From contig JAJDAL010000006.1 in assembly GCA_029261875.1 (NCBI GenBank), positions 56,765 through 120,764 on the forward strand: a stretch of DNA of 64,000 nucleotides, given 5' to 3'. The notes beneath the pieces are model-generated. The model was not told the origin of the DNA. It ran no database searches and worked only from the letters and a program-made list of their open reading frames with translations. Below are positions 18,589-28,425 of the stretch, piece after piece. Each line of letters starts with the position of its first letter. The stretch's first letter is position 1. Position numbers and translations under genes: made by a program. This DNA is from Deltaproteobacteria bacterium (GTDB lineage Bacteria; Myxococcota_A; UBA9160; JAJDAL01).

Positions 18589-19644
18589 CTACTTTGCCTC
18601 CAGGACGCACACGAGATTCTGTTGCAGGCACGGACCGGACGTCGCGTGGGCCAAGCCGCGACCAATGGATCCCCACTGGATTCGGTTGGCGACTTCCGCG
18701 ATGCGGGTCAGCCCCGCCACCATGATGGCGTTGGCGGCGAGCGCACCGCCCGAGGGATTGATCGAGGTACTGGCGTCCAGCCCGAGGGCGTCGCGCAAGA
18801 TCAATTCCTGGTGGGTGAAGGGCGCGTACAGTTCCGCGACCTCGATGCCCCCGGAAGCGACACCCGCCTTTGCGCCCGCCAAAGCGGTCGAGGGCGATTC
18901 GGAAAGATCGCGCACGCCCGGTTGGTGGGGCTCGATCCGGTGATCGATGCCCGTGATCCAAGCCGGCCGTTCGCAAGCGTTTCGCGCCGTATCGTCCGCG
19001 GCCAACACGACCGCCACCGCGCCGTCACTGATCGGCGCACAATCGTGTACGCGCAAGGGCGATACCAGATACGGTTCCGCCAAGAGTTTCTCCAGATCGA
19101 AATCGCCCGCGAGCTGCGCGTTGGGATTGTCCTTTGCACTCTTGCGACTGCGCACAGCGACTTTCGCCAGGTCGCGCTCGGTGTACTGGGTCTTCTCCAA
19201 GAACGCGCGCGCTTGGAGCGCGGCGAGGCTGATGGAATCGATACCCAGAGGAGACAGGTAATAGGGATCGAGCTGGAGATTCAATACGTCGGGAACATCG
19301 CCCATGGAGGACTTCCCGAAGGAGTACACCAGGGCCGAATCCGCCTGACCCGTCTGGATCTTGACCCAGGCTTCGTAGAGCGCCCAGGCACCGTCCATCT
19401 CCACGTGGGATTCGGAAATCGGCGGCCAAGCGCCGATTGCATCCAAAGCGCTCACAAAGGCGAAAGGCTGCCCGGCAAGATAATCGCAACTTCCGGAACA
19501 AGTGAAGCCGATGTCTCCCTTGGGAATGCCCGAGCGCTTCACCGCTTCCTGGACCACCGGCATCAACATTTCGACTTCGTTGCGGCGTTGTTCGCGCCGT
19601 ACGTTCGTCATCTGTGCAGTCGAAACAATGGCGACGTCGCGCAT
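18589..19644 (-). CDS. Thiolase family protein
   Basis: MRDVAIVSTAQMTNVRREQ start at 19644; INPSGGALAANAIMVAGLTRIAEV. Confidence 0.85.
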   Translation of the reverse strand: MRDVAIVSTAQMTNVRREQRRNEVEMLMPVVQEAVKRSGIPKGDIGFTCSGSCDYLAGQPFAFVSALDAIGAWPPISESHVEMDGAWALYEAWVKIQTGQADSALVYSFGKSSMGDVPDVLNLQLDPYYLSPLGIDSISLAALQARAFLEKTQYTERDLAKVAVRSRKSAKDNPNAQLAGDFDLEKLLAEPYLVSPLRVHDCAPISDGAVAVVLAADDTARNACERPAWITGIDHRIEPHQPGVRDLSESPSTALAGAKAGVASGGIEVAELYAPFTHQELILRDALGLDASTSINPSGGALAANAIMVAGLTRIAEVANRIQWGSIGRGLAHATSGPCLQQNLVCVLEAK

Positions 19645-20144
19645 CACAGGTGTTCCTTGTAGGACTCGAAAGGCGCGTCCGGTTCGTCGATGGGTCGAAA
19701 GTATCGGATGGACTCGAAGGTGGGACCCAGGTCCTCCGCGTCGACCCAGACGGCTTCGACCCGCATTCCCATGCGCACTTCGTCGAAGTGACACTCTTGG
19801 ATCAAGGCGAAGAACGGAATGTCGGCACCGTCCAACAAGATGTGTGCGGCCACGAAAGGCGGATCGATGTCCAGGCTGTCGGAGGGAATGCGGACGACGC
19901 AAAAGGTCGTGATGGTTCCCGTGCCGGGCACCTGGACTTCCAGGTCCGTCGCCACCCCGCAGCGCGCACAGGAGCCGCGGGGCGGGACGTAGACTTTCTC
20001 GCACTGGGGACAGCGCTGGCCCAGGATCTTGCCGTCCGCCATGCCTCTCAGGAAACGCGTCGACGCGACCCCGGCCGTGTACTGGTACTCGAGTCGCAGG
20101 GGCGTCGTTATCGATTGGACGAGTTCGCTTTCGGCTTCGCTCAC
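19644..20144 (-). CDS. DUF35 OB-fold/zinc-ribbon protein (ChsH2-like)
   Basis: Zn ribbon CPQCEKVYVPPRGSCARCG followed by OB-fold; GTG start overlapping upstream stop. Confidence 0.85.
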   Translation of the reverse strand: MSEAESELVQSITTPLRLEYQYTAGVASTRFLRGMADGKILGQRCPQCEKVYVPPRGSCARCGVATDLEVQVPGTGTITTFCVVRIPSDSLDIDPPFVAAHILLDGADIPFFALIQECHFDEVRMGMRVEAVWVDAEDLGPTFESIRYFRPIDEPDAPFESYKEHL

Positions 20145-20596
20145 GAGGTGCCCTCCGGTTCGAAGCAGGCCACGTCGTTGATGGACCCCACGGTTTGCGC
20201 GCGCCAACGCGGGGTGACCCGCATGCCGGTCTGCATGGCGGATTCGACCCCGGTATCGACGGCGTGGAGCATGGCGGTGTCGGCGCCGTCGAGTTGAATC
20301 AGCGCCCAGGCAAAGGGGTGATTCAGCGGATGTTTGGCGCGGGGATGGCTCACCCAGGCCCAGGTCGTGACCACGCCGCCGGGCCCGACGGGCACCATTT
20401 CGTCGGCCGCCTCGCCGGTCTGCGGGTCGTATTCGGTCGGCGGCACGAGCACGCGGCCCCGGGCGGTCTTCACCCCCTCGAAACGGCGATCTCGCAGGGC
20501 CGCGAAGAAGCGGCCCATGACCGGTCCGGTGCTGCGCCGATACGGGTATTCCACGATATGGGAGGCGGAGAGGAGCCCTCCGTCACCTGAAGCCAT
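20141..20596 (-). CDS. OB-fold (DUF35-like) protein lacking a zinc ribbon
   Basis: GGVVTTWAWVSHPRAKHPLNHPFAWALIQLDGADTAMLHAVD. Confidence 0.75.
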   Translation of the reverse strand: MASGDGGLLSASHIVEYPYRRSTGPVMGRFFAALRDRRFEGVKTARGRVLVPPTEYDPQTGEAADEMVPVGPGGVVTTWAWVSHPRAKHPLNHPFAWALIQLDGADTAMLHAVDTGVESAMQTGMRVTPRWRAQTVGSINDVACFEPEGTS

Positions 20597-20639
20597 CGAA
20601 TTCCTCCTGCCGCGCCCCCCACAGCCGCAGCCTCATTTT

Positions 20640-20653
20640 TGAAACATGTTCTA
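20640..20653. promoter_or_regulatory. KstR-like operator match (TGAAACATGTTCTA)
   Basis: Exact match to TNNAACNNGTTNNA upstream of the DUF35/thiolase operon. Confidence 0.55.
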
Positions 20654-20719
20654 ACATTATGAAACCCCGGTCAAGAACGCTGGCATTCCGCCGATGAAAT
20701 GTGGTGAGAACGCCACATC

Positions 20720-21088
20720 ATGACCACCAAGAAAACCCCTAGAGAATTCACCCGCTGCGAGACCTCGATGCCGGTCGACTTGCTGCTGCGCGACGGAACC
20801 TGGTTCGCCACGGGCAAGTCGCGCAACCTGAGTATGAATGGGGTGTTCATCGAATGCCGCAAACAGCTCGAGCCGGGCACGGTGTGCAGCGTCGAAATCC
20901 GCACCCACAGTTCGCCGCCGGTCTGCATCGTGGCGCGCGGGGAAGTAGCGCGGGTGGACGAGGGCGGATTGGCGGTGCAGTTCAACGAACTCCCGATGGA
21001 GTGCTACGACCAACTGCGCAACGTCGTGCTCTACCACGCCGTAGACCCGAGCCCGGTCCTCGAAGAGCTGGGCGACCGCCGAAAATAG
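20720..21088 (+). CDS. PilZ domain protein
   Basis: RCETSMPVDLLL...SRNLSMNGVFIEC...GEVARVDEGGLAVQF. Confidence 0.8.
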   Translation: MTTKKTPREFTRCETSMPVDLLLRDGTWFATGKSRNLSMNGVFIECRKQLEPGTVCSVEIRTHSSPPVCIVARGEVARVDEGGLAVQFNELPMECYDQLRNVVLYHAVDPSPVLEELGDRRK

Positions 21089-21109
21089 ACGTCCCGCCGA
21101 AACGATTCC

Positions 21110-21502
21110 CTACGCGGTCACCAGCGCGCGCAGGATATCGAGCATTCCCATCAGGGATGCGACAAATGCGAGGGTGCGGACGTACGGAATTCCCGCCACG
21201 TAGACCGATGCGTGTACGACCCGGCCCCAGAAGAAAAGCATCGCACCCCGCTCGGTGGCTTCGTTCGAAACGCCGGCCGCGTGGGCGACCAATACCAGCA
21301 CCGCAAACGGAAGCAGATACTCGAGCAGGTTGCGCTGGGCCCGCACCGCGCGTTCGCCCCAGACCGGGAGCGCCGCGGCGTCATCCCGGTTGCCCAGGGC
21401 GTAGGGGAGGCCGTGTGTCACGACGAGGGGCACCAATGTGAAGAGCGTCAACGCCACGAAAAGCAGCGAGGTGTAGACCAAAAGCTCGAGTTCGATCGTC
21501 AT
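21110..21502 (-). CDS. MAPEG family membrane protein
   Basis: RAVRAQRNLLEYLLPFAVLVL...GRVVHASVYVAGIPYVRTLAF. Confidence 0.85.
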   Translation of the reverse strand: MTIELELLVYTSLLFVALTLFTLVPLVVTHGLPYALGNRDDAAALPVWGERAVRAQRNLLEYLLPFAVLVLVAHAAGVSNEATERGAMLFFWGRVVHASVYVAGIPYVRTLAFVASLMGMLDILRALVTA

Positions 21503-21686
21503 CGCGATTCTCCTTCGGGTTTCCCAAAGGATGGCAAGCCGGGAGAAAAACGAAAGATCCCCGCCCGGACGACCGGAAGCGAAAAGCACCAGACATCCGG
21601 AACGGGGATCCGGGTGACCCACTGGGTGGAGTAGGTCAATCTGGTAGTGAGAATGGGCGACGGATTGTGACGAAAGAATGCGGGAA

Positions 21687-23702
21687 TCAGAGGGAAGAGC
21701 GGAACGGGACCAAGGGCCGGTTGTCCCCACCGCGGAGGCGAATCACCCCCCCCACGCGCACGATTTCATCGGCGAGGGGCACCAGCCAGGGCGACTGGGT
21801 GTTTCGGAAGGACCAGGAATAGGCGGACCCGGCGATCGAGACGACTTCCTCCACCTCGGCCACGATGTCGACCTGCCAGCCGGCTTCCGTGCGGCGAAGC
21901 AGGTGGGGTGCGATGAACGGGCTGCTGCTGCACAACGCGATCGCCCGGTCGCCGCGTTGATGGATCTCGATGTCCTCGACGGATTCCAGCTCGAAGAGGT
22001 ACGCGAGGTAGCCGGGGGTCATGGGGAAATTCGCGAGAAAGGCCTGGCTCTCTCGCGTGAAGAGCTCGACGTTCGGTTCGTAGCGGGGGGATGAAAGCCA
22101 GCGAACGAATTCATCGTAGGCTTCGCGGGCGGTTCCCCCGGCGGAGAATCGCATGGGCTCGCCATGGGTGCCCCAGCGATCGCCATCGGAATAGCGGCTC
22201 CGCACCGCGCCTCTGGCGCCCGCTCCGCCGGATGCGTAGCGGGTCGCGTGCCGCGCATCGGTCGGTCGCGTTTCGAACTGGTCGATCATCTGCGCGTAGC
22301 GAAGGCGGTCTTCCAGCATGCGAATTGCGAGGCCCAAGGCCGTGGCGGGATCGCTGGATTCGAACAGATAGCCCGCATGTTCTTCGATCAAGCGCCCCAA
22401 CAACGCGTCGGACAGGATCGCTTCGAGTCCGTAACTCACTTCGATGCGCAGTTCCTCCGCACGCGGGTCATAGAGAAAAAGAATCCCTCTTCCCCGCGGA
22501 GAACGGGAACCTACGTCGAGTTGCTCGAAACGCGCGGTCGCGAACGCGTCGAGCGGAGTTGCGTCGGGCGGCGACTCGATCCGGAAGCGCGCATCCACGC
22601 CGGATTCGCGGTAGAAGAGCGCGAGGCGTTCGGACAGGCTTTCGCGCTGTTCCATTTGGAGCGGCGCACCGGCGTCGTGGACGCGGACGATGGGCCGCTG
22701 CGCGGGTTCTTTCCAACCGGAGACGGGGAGGAAGAGCGCGAACGCGGCGAGGACGGCAACGACCGGTCGCAGACCCCGGTAGCGTGAAGGCATCGGCGAA
22801 GCGATACAGCGCGACTCCGCCAGGGCCTCCAGCCTCGAGGCGACTTCCGTAGCGCAGCTCGGTCGATCCCGGGGATCCTTGGACAAGAGCGGCTCGACGA
22901 GCTTGCGAACCCGGGGCGCCAGTCGATCCAAGCCATCGGGTTCGTCGAAGAGAACGCGTTTGAAATGATCGTCGAGGGCGTTCGCCGCGAAGGGTTCTAC
23001 CCCCGTCAGCATGCGGACCAGCATCGCGCCCAGGGAAAAGAGGTCCGCGGTTTCGGAGACCTTTGCGCCCAGCACTTGCTCCGGCGCCAGATAATTGGGG
23101 CTTCCGACGATTGCCCCTGGAGACGTCAGGATCGTGTGTTCGTTTCTGAATTTGCACAATCCAAAGTCGGCGATCTTCGCACCGCCGGTGTCGGGGAGAA
23201 TGACGTTGGACGGCTTCAGATCGCGATGGATACGACCGGCCGCGTGGACGGCGCCGAGACCCCGCGCAATCTGCGCGGCGATGCGAAGCCCGACGGCGGG
23301 ATCGAGGGTTCCGCACTGCTGAAGCTTCTTGTCGAGGGAGATTCCCGGAACCCACTCCATGACGTAGTAGGCCTCCGGGCCGCCTTCGCAATCCGCGAGA
23401 CCGGCATCGAAGGTCGCCACCACGTTTTCGTGGAAGAGCCCGCTCGTCGCCCGCATCTCGCGCAGAAAGCGCGCGGCAAACTCGGCGTGTTCGGACGCGT
23501 CCGCGAAGGGATCCAGTTGAATGACTTTGAGTGCGACCTTGCGTTCGAGCACGGGGTCGAAGGCGCCATACACGACCCCCATCCCGCCGCGACCGAGTTC
23601 GCCCTGCACGCGATAACGTCCGAATTCGCGCTTCGAAGCGAGGAATCGCCGCGTCGCGTTCCGACAGACCGCGGAGAGTCGGGCGCTACTGGAGGAGCTC
23701 AC
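21687..23702 (-). CDS. Hanks-type Ser/Thr kinase fused through a TM segment to a TPM-like domain
   Basis: GRGGMGVVYGAF, IHRDLKPSN, ADFGLCKF, YLAPEQ; TM ~aa 312-329; TPM-like GRGILFLYDPRAEELRIEVSYGLEAILSDALLGRLIEEH. Confidence 0.85.
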   Translation of the reverse strand: MSSSSSARLSAVCRNATRRFLASKREFGRYRVQGELGRGGMGVVYGAFDPVLERKVALKVIQLDPFADASEHAEFAARFLREMRATSGLFHENVVATFDAGLADCEGGPEAYYVMEWVPGISLDKKLQQCGTLDPAVGLRIAAQIARGLGAVHAAGRIHRDLKPSNVILPDTGGAKIADFGLCKFRNEHTILTSPGAIVGSPNYLAPEQVLGAKVSETADLFSLGAMLVRMLTGVEPFAANALDDHFKRVLFDEPDGLDRLAPRVRKLVEPLLSKDPRDRPSCATEVASRLEALAESRCIASPMPSRYRGLRPVVAVLAAFALFLPVSGWKEPAQRPIVRVHDAGAPLQMEQRESLSERLALFYRESGVDARFRIESPPDATPLDAFATARFEQLDVGSRSPRGRGILFLYDPRAEELRIEVSYGLEAILSDALLGRLIEEHAGYLFESSDPATALGLAIRMLEDRLRYAQMIDQFETRPTDARHATRYASGGAGARGAVRSRYSDGDRWGTHGEPMRFSAGGTAREAYDEFVRWLSSPRYEPNVELFTRESQAFLANFPMTPGYLAYLFELESVEDIEIHQRGDRAIALCSSSPFIAPHLLRRTEAGWQVDIVAEVEEVVSIAGSAYSWSFRNTQSPWLVPLADEIVRVGGVIRLRGGDNRPLVPFRSSL

Positions 23703-24348
23703 GGTTCTTCAACGCGTTCGGGATCACTCTGCGCAACAAGGAGCGACGCCAGGAATCGATGCGGGAATGCTGCGGCACAGCGGGACCGGTCGAACCCTCA
23801 CACTCCTCGAGAAACTTCCCCGCGCGCTCCAGCCGCTTCCGACTCGCGGCCGGACTGATTCCGAGTAGCTTGGCGATTTTGTCGTGGGAGAGATTGTCGA
23901 TTCGGTACAGCTCGACGATGATGGCCTGATCGTCCGGAAGCTGTTCCAACGCCGCCATCACGCGTTTCAAACGCTCCGCCCGCACGACCTTGGATTCCGG
24001 GCTTTCCCGCCCGTCGATCCGGGATTCCCATTCTACGATTTCATCCCGCTTGCGATATTTCTCCCAGACCGTGTTTCGCGCCACGCCATAGATCCAGGAT
24101 CGGACACTCGATCCCCCCGCAAAGGAGCAAGCTCCAAACAGAATCCGAAACAGCACCTCCTGGAGCACTTCATCGGTTTCGCTCGGGTGAACGCGACGAT
24201 CGACGAAACGCCGAAGATCTTTCGCGTAGCGGCGATGCAGCTCATCACTCGCCGCGGCATCGCGATCCGCCACCGCCATCAGGAGTTCTTCATCGGACGA
24301 GTGTTCCAGTGAAACAGCCGTATCCATTTTCGACAAATCGTTCTCCAT
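23686..24348 (-). CDS. RNA polymerase sigma factor, ECF/sigma-70 family
   Basis: Region 2 (DEVLQEVLFRI...SWIYGVARNTVWEKYRKRD) and region 4 (LPDDQAIIVELYRIDNLSHDKIAKLLGIS). Confidence 0.88.
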   Translation of the reverse strand: MENDLSKMDTAVSLEHSSDEELLMAVADRDAAASDELHRRYAKDLRRFVDRRVHPSETDEVLQEVLFRILFGACSFAGGSSVRSWIYGVARNTVWEKYRKRDEIVEWESRIDGRESPESKVVRAERLKRVMAALEQLPDDQAIIVELYRIDNLSHDKIAKLLGISPAASRKRLERAGKFLEECEGSTGPAVPQHSRIDSWRRSLLRRVIPNALKNRELLQ

Positions 24349-24357
24349 CCGCGGAAC

Positions 24358-26163
24358 CTACTGTCCCAGCGTTACAAAGAGATTCATGGCGTAAGTGAAG
24401 AATGTCGTGTACGCGGCGACCAGATTCCGCATGAGTTTCTCCAACGAGAAAGCCGGAGCCTCATCGACCGCTGCGACGACGGAGTTCGAAGGATTGGCGG
24501 CAGCGGATCGGGCGACGGGTTCCCATCCTCGTTCCGCTGCCGGGGCACCCGGTGCGTCGAAGGGGAGAGTCACTTGCTGCGCGGGGGTGGAGGCTTCCGC
24601 GATGGGCTCGTTGTTCCGTTCCGCGTTCGCAACGGCTGCGCGGGTCCGCGTCGACTCCGCTTCCGGCGATGCGGCTTCCAGCGTGCCGACACGTCGCACC
24701 AGCGAAGGCAGCTCCGCAGAACCCACGCCCGACTTCTCGATGGACGCGGGAGCAACCGGTTCGCCCGAGCCGGGCTCCGCACTCGTCTGGGCGGACGCTT
24801 CGTCCGTCGTCGCTTCGGTCGGGCCTGGCGACGCCGGCTCTCCAGAATCCACCTCCCTCGCAACCCGGGCGATCGGTTCGTCTGCAATCGCTTCCCTCGG
24901 GTCGGGTGACGCCAACTCCCCGGAATCCGCGTCCGCCGGCGCCGGAACGAGCGGCTCGTCGGAGTGCGTTTGCGTCGTCGCAGATGACACCGGATCACCG
25001 ACGTCTGGAACCATCGGTCGCTGCTCGGCGGCTTCCTGGGGAAACGCTTCCGTTGGCACCGGTGCCTTCAGCTCTCCGAGATCGACCTCCCCCGGTGTCG
25101 GCGCAGGCCGCGTTTCGGACGGTGCGACCGGAATCTCCGGTTCCGCAGCCCGATCGAAGACAGGCGATTCATCGACCGGTGCCGTCAAGTCCACCGGGGG
25201 AACGAACTCCGGCACGTCCGATCGAGGCGGGCTCGTCGGCGTTGCAGATTCCGGAGCGGGTTCGGGAACGGGATCTTGAGCGTCCGGTTCTGGAGGCAAA
25301 GTGGAGCGGAGGTTCGGGTCATCATTGGCGGGGCGGATCGAGGGGTCGCAGCAGGCGACCGCTTCGATTTCGCTTTGCGCTTCCTCCGGCGAGCGACGCC
25401 GCTCGGCATCGAAGACCGAGCGTTCGGTGTACAGCTCGACCGCCGTTCGCCCGCGCCTTCCCGCCCGCCACGGCGGCGGAGGGAGGAGCGGCCACAGTCG
25501 GTTGCGCTTCCAGTTTGCCGACTGAAACCGATCCGAAGCGTTGTATCGGATGAAACCGCGAACGAAGTTCGCGTCGGCGCCCAGGTATTTGAAATCCGCG
25601 GCAAACCGAAACACGCTTCCGTCGGCCGCGAACTCGAGTTCATGGACTCGAAAACCACCGGCGTTGCAGCGACTGGGATGAGAAGGATCCAGCGCGTCTA
25701 CGCGATTCTCGCTTTCGTTCGGTCGCCACCACGGGTGGGTATAGAGGTTCGTCAAGAACTCTTCGTAAGCGAGGATGGCGTGGGGATCGGAGCTTTCCCC
25801 AAAGGTCAGCCGCAGGTTTTCCACAAGGTTTTTCGACCCTCTATACCATCCACAGGCCGTATCCGTGTATTCGCCCGGAACCGGTCGCGACCACCAAGGA
25901 ATGAACTGGACGGTTGCCTTGGAGGGCGAGCGCTCGATCTCGAATGCGACACCATTCGTGCGTTGCGCCGGGACGACGGAAATCGCCCTGCGAGATTGCG
26001 TGTAGAACGCTTCCCCCTGGTCCTCGCCCTGATACTCGAGATGGAACTCGTAGCGGCCTTCGGAATCCGCGTTGCTCACCGGCGCCATCGCAAGGAAGGC
26101 CAGAAAGGCTCCGCTCGCGAGCAGCCATGTGACGTGGTGGTTTGATCGTGTCATGCACCGCAA
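24358..26163 (-). CDS. Secreted/anchored protein with Pro/Glu-rich repeat region and C-terminal TM segment
   Basis: N-terminal signal-like TM; degenerate 26-aa repeats; hydrophobic tail VAAYTTFFTYAMNLFVTL. Confidence 0.7.
   Translation of the reverse strand: MRCMTRSNHHVTWLLASGAFLAFLAMAPVSNADSEGRYEFHLEYQGEDQGEAFYTQSRRAISVVPAQRTNGVAFEIERSPSKATVQFIPWWSRPVPGEYTDTACGWYRGSKNLVENLRLTFGESSDPHAILAYEEFLTNLYTHPWWRPNESENRVDALDPSHPSRCNAGGFRVHELEFAADGSVFRFAADFKYLGADANFVRGFIRYNASDRFQSANWKRNRLWPLLPPPPWRAGRRGRTAVELYTERSVFDAERRRSPEEAQSEIEAVACCDPSIRPANDDPNLRSTLPPEPDAQDPVPEPAPESATPTSPPRSDVPEFVPPVDLTAPVDESPVFDRAAEPEIPVAPSETRPAPTPGEVDLGELKAPVPTEAFPQEAAEQRPMVPDVGDPVSSATTQTHSDEPLVPAPADADSGELASPDPREAIADEPIARVAREVDSGEPASPGPTEATTDEASAQTSAEPGSGEPVAPASIEKSGVGSAELPSLVRRVGTLEAASPEAESTRTRAAVANAERNNEPIAEASTPAQQVTLPFDAPGAPAAERGWEPVARSAAANPSNSVVAAVDEAPAFSLEKLMRNLVAAYTTFFTYAMNLFVTLGQ
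24691..25080 (-). repeat. About five degenerate 78-bp/26-aa in-frame repeats
   Basis: SGELASPDPREAIADEPIARVAREVD / SGEPASPGPTEATTDEASAQTSAEPG / SGEPVAPASIEKSGVGSAELPSLVRR plus two diverged upstream units. Confidence 0.65.
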
Positions 26164-26419
26164 CTCGGATTCGTGTCACATCGGAGGCGCGATCTTCACA
26201 ACCCTTGAGGCGACCCGTGCCTGTCCGATTCCACGACTGAACTTCGCAAGCTACGTGCCATCGGCAGAAGACCGGCAAGCGATGCGCGCCTCAGCGGCCT
26301 ATCTGTGCGGATCCAATCAAGTAGAAATGAAGCCGGTTTGGAAGTGCGGCGGTCCCGGACCCGCTGCGTATAAGAAAGCGGCTTCCGTAGATGGCGAGGC
26401 TGCGTGCGTCCCCGGGTGC

Positions 26420-27430
<1,011 letters not shown>

Positions 27431-27483
27431 TTACACTGGTTTGGACGGGTGGAGCTTCCAAGCCCGCTCCTCGGGGGGAAACC

Positions 27484-27915
27484 ATGGGAATCGAAAGTAT
27501 CAGCCAGGCTGGAGCGGTACTCGCGCTCGCCTCGCTCGTCATCGGATTCACGCTCGGCGTGGTCTTCGGTCGCGGTCGGGGCGGCAACAAACAGCGCATG
27601 GAAGAACTGGAAGGCGAGCTTCGCGACACCCAGGAACAGTTGAACGAAGCCCAATCGCAGATGAGCGAGCAGACCGAGCGCGTGTCCGCACACTTCGGGC
27701 GCACCTCGGATCTCCTCAAAGCCATGACGATGCAATACCGGTCCCTCTACGAACACCTCGCCGAGGGCGCCAACAGTTTGGCGCCAACCGACTCCGCCCA
27801 CTCGCTCGCCAATGGTGACGATTCTCTGCTGCTCGATTTCGACGAAGAGGTGGCGGAGAGTGCCGCCAAGGAAGCGACCGCCGAGAAGGAGCCGGAAGCC
27901 GCTTCGCCTTCCTGA
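27484..27915 (+). CDS. YhcB/ZapG (DUF1043)-like protein
   Basis: N-terminal TM then coiled coil; VSAHFGRTSDLLKAMTMQYRSLYEHLAEGA. Confidence 0.8.
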   Translation: MGIESISQAGAVLALASLVIGFTLGVVFGRGRGGNKQRMEELEGELRDTQEQLNEAQSQMSEQTERVSAHFGRTSDLLKAMTMQYRSLYEHLAEGANSLAPTDSAHSLANGDDSLLLDFDEEVAESAAKEATAEKEPEAASPS

Positions 27916-27927
27916 TCGAGAACGGCT

Positions 27928-28359
27928 TTGGGCGATCTCCTGTTCCTCTGCACCGGCAACTCGTGCCGCAGCCAGATGGCAGAGGGCTTCGCGCGCCGGC
28001 ACGCGCCCCCGGACCAGGCCGTGCACAGCGCGGGCATTGCCCCCACCGCGATTCATCCGCTTGCGATCCACGTCATGGACGAGGTGGGAATCGATATCTC
28101 GGTCCAGCACGCGAAAGACCTGGACGCTGTCCCCCTCGATCGGATCGACCATGTCGTGACCCTGTGCGGTGACGCCGCGGAACGCTGCCCGGCCTTTCCC
28201 GGCAACCCCCGTCGCAGCCATTGGCCCCTCGAAGATCCCGCGCGCGCCCGCGGAACCGAAGCCGACATTCTCGCGGTTTTCCGATCCATTCGAGACGAGA
28301 TTGCGGGGCGTGTACAAGACCTCTGGAAGGACGCCTCTGCGCCGCCTCCCGCGCTATAG
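27928..28359 (+). CDS. arsC: Arsenate reductase, thioredoxin-coupled LMW-PTP type
   Basis: CTGNSCRS catalytic loop plus downstream redox cysteines LCGDAAERCP; TTG start. Confidence 0.85.
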   Translation: MGDLLFLCTGNSCRSQMAEGFARRHAPPDQAVHSAGIAPTAIHPLAIHVMDEVGIDISVQHAKDLDAVPLDRIDHVVTLCGDAAERCPAFPGNPRRSHWPLEDPARARGTEADILAVFRSIRDEIAGRVQDLWKDASAPPPAL

Positions 28360-28389
28360 TGATTGACTCGAAAATCAACACTGGCTCTT

Positions 28390-28405
28390 ATTCAGCACAC
28401 TGAAT
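28390..28405. promoter_or_regulatory. Perfect inverted repeat ATTCAG-CACA-CTGAAT upstream of thiolase
   Basis: 6-bp arms in 5' region of the 28426 gene. Confidence 0.35.
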
Positions 28406-28425
28406 CGACTGAAAGGAGACCCTCC

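Noticed and set aside
20799-20812. Palindromic GAACCTGGTTC-like string resembling an operator
   Set aside because: Lies inside the PilZ coding region and does not fit the 14-bp consensus used for the two intergenic sites
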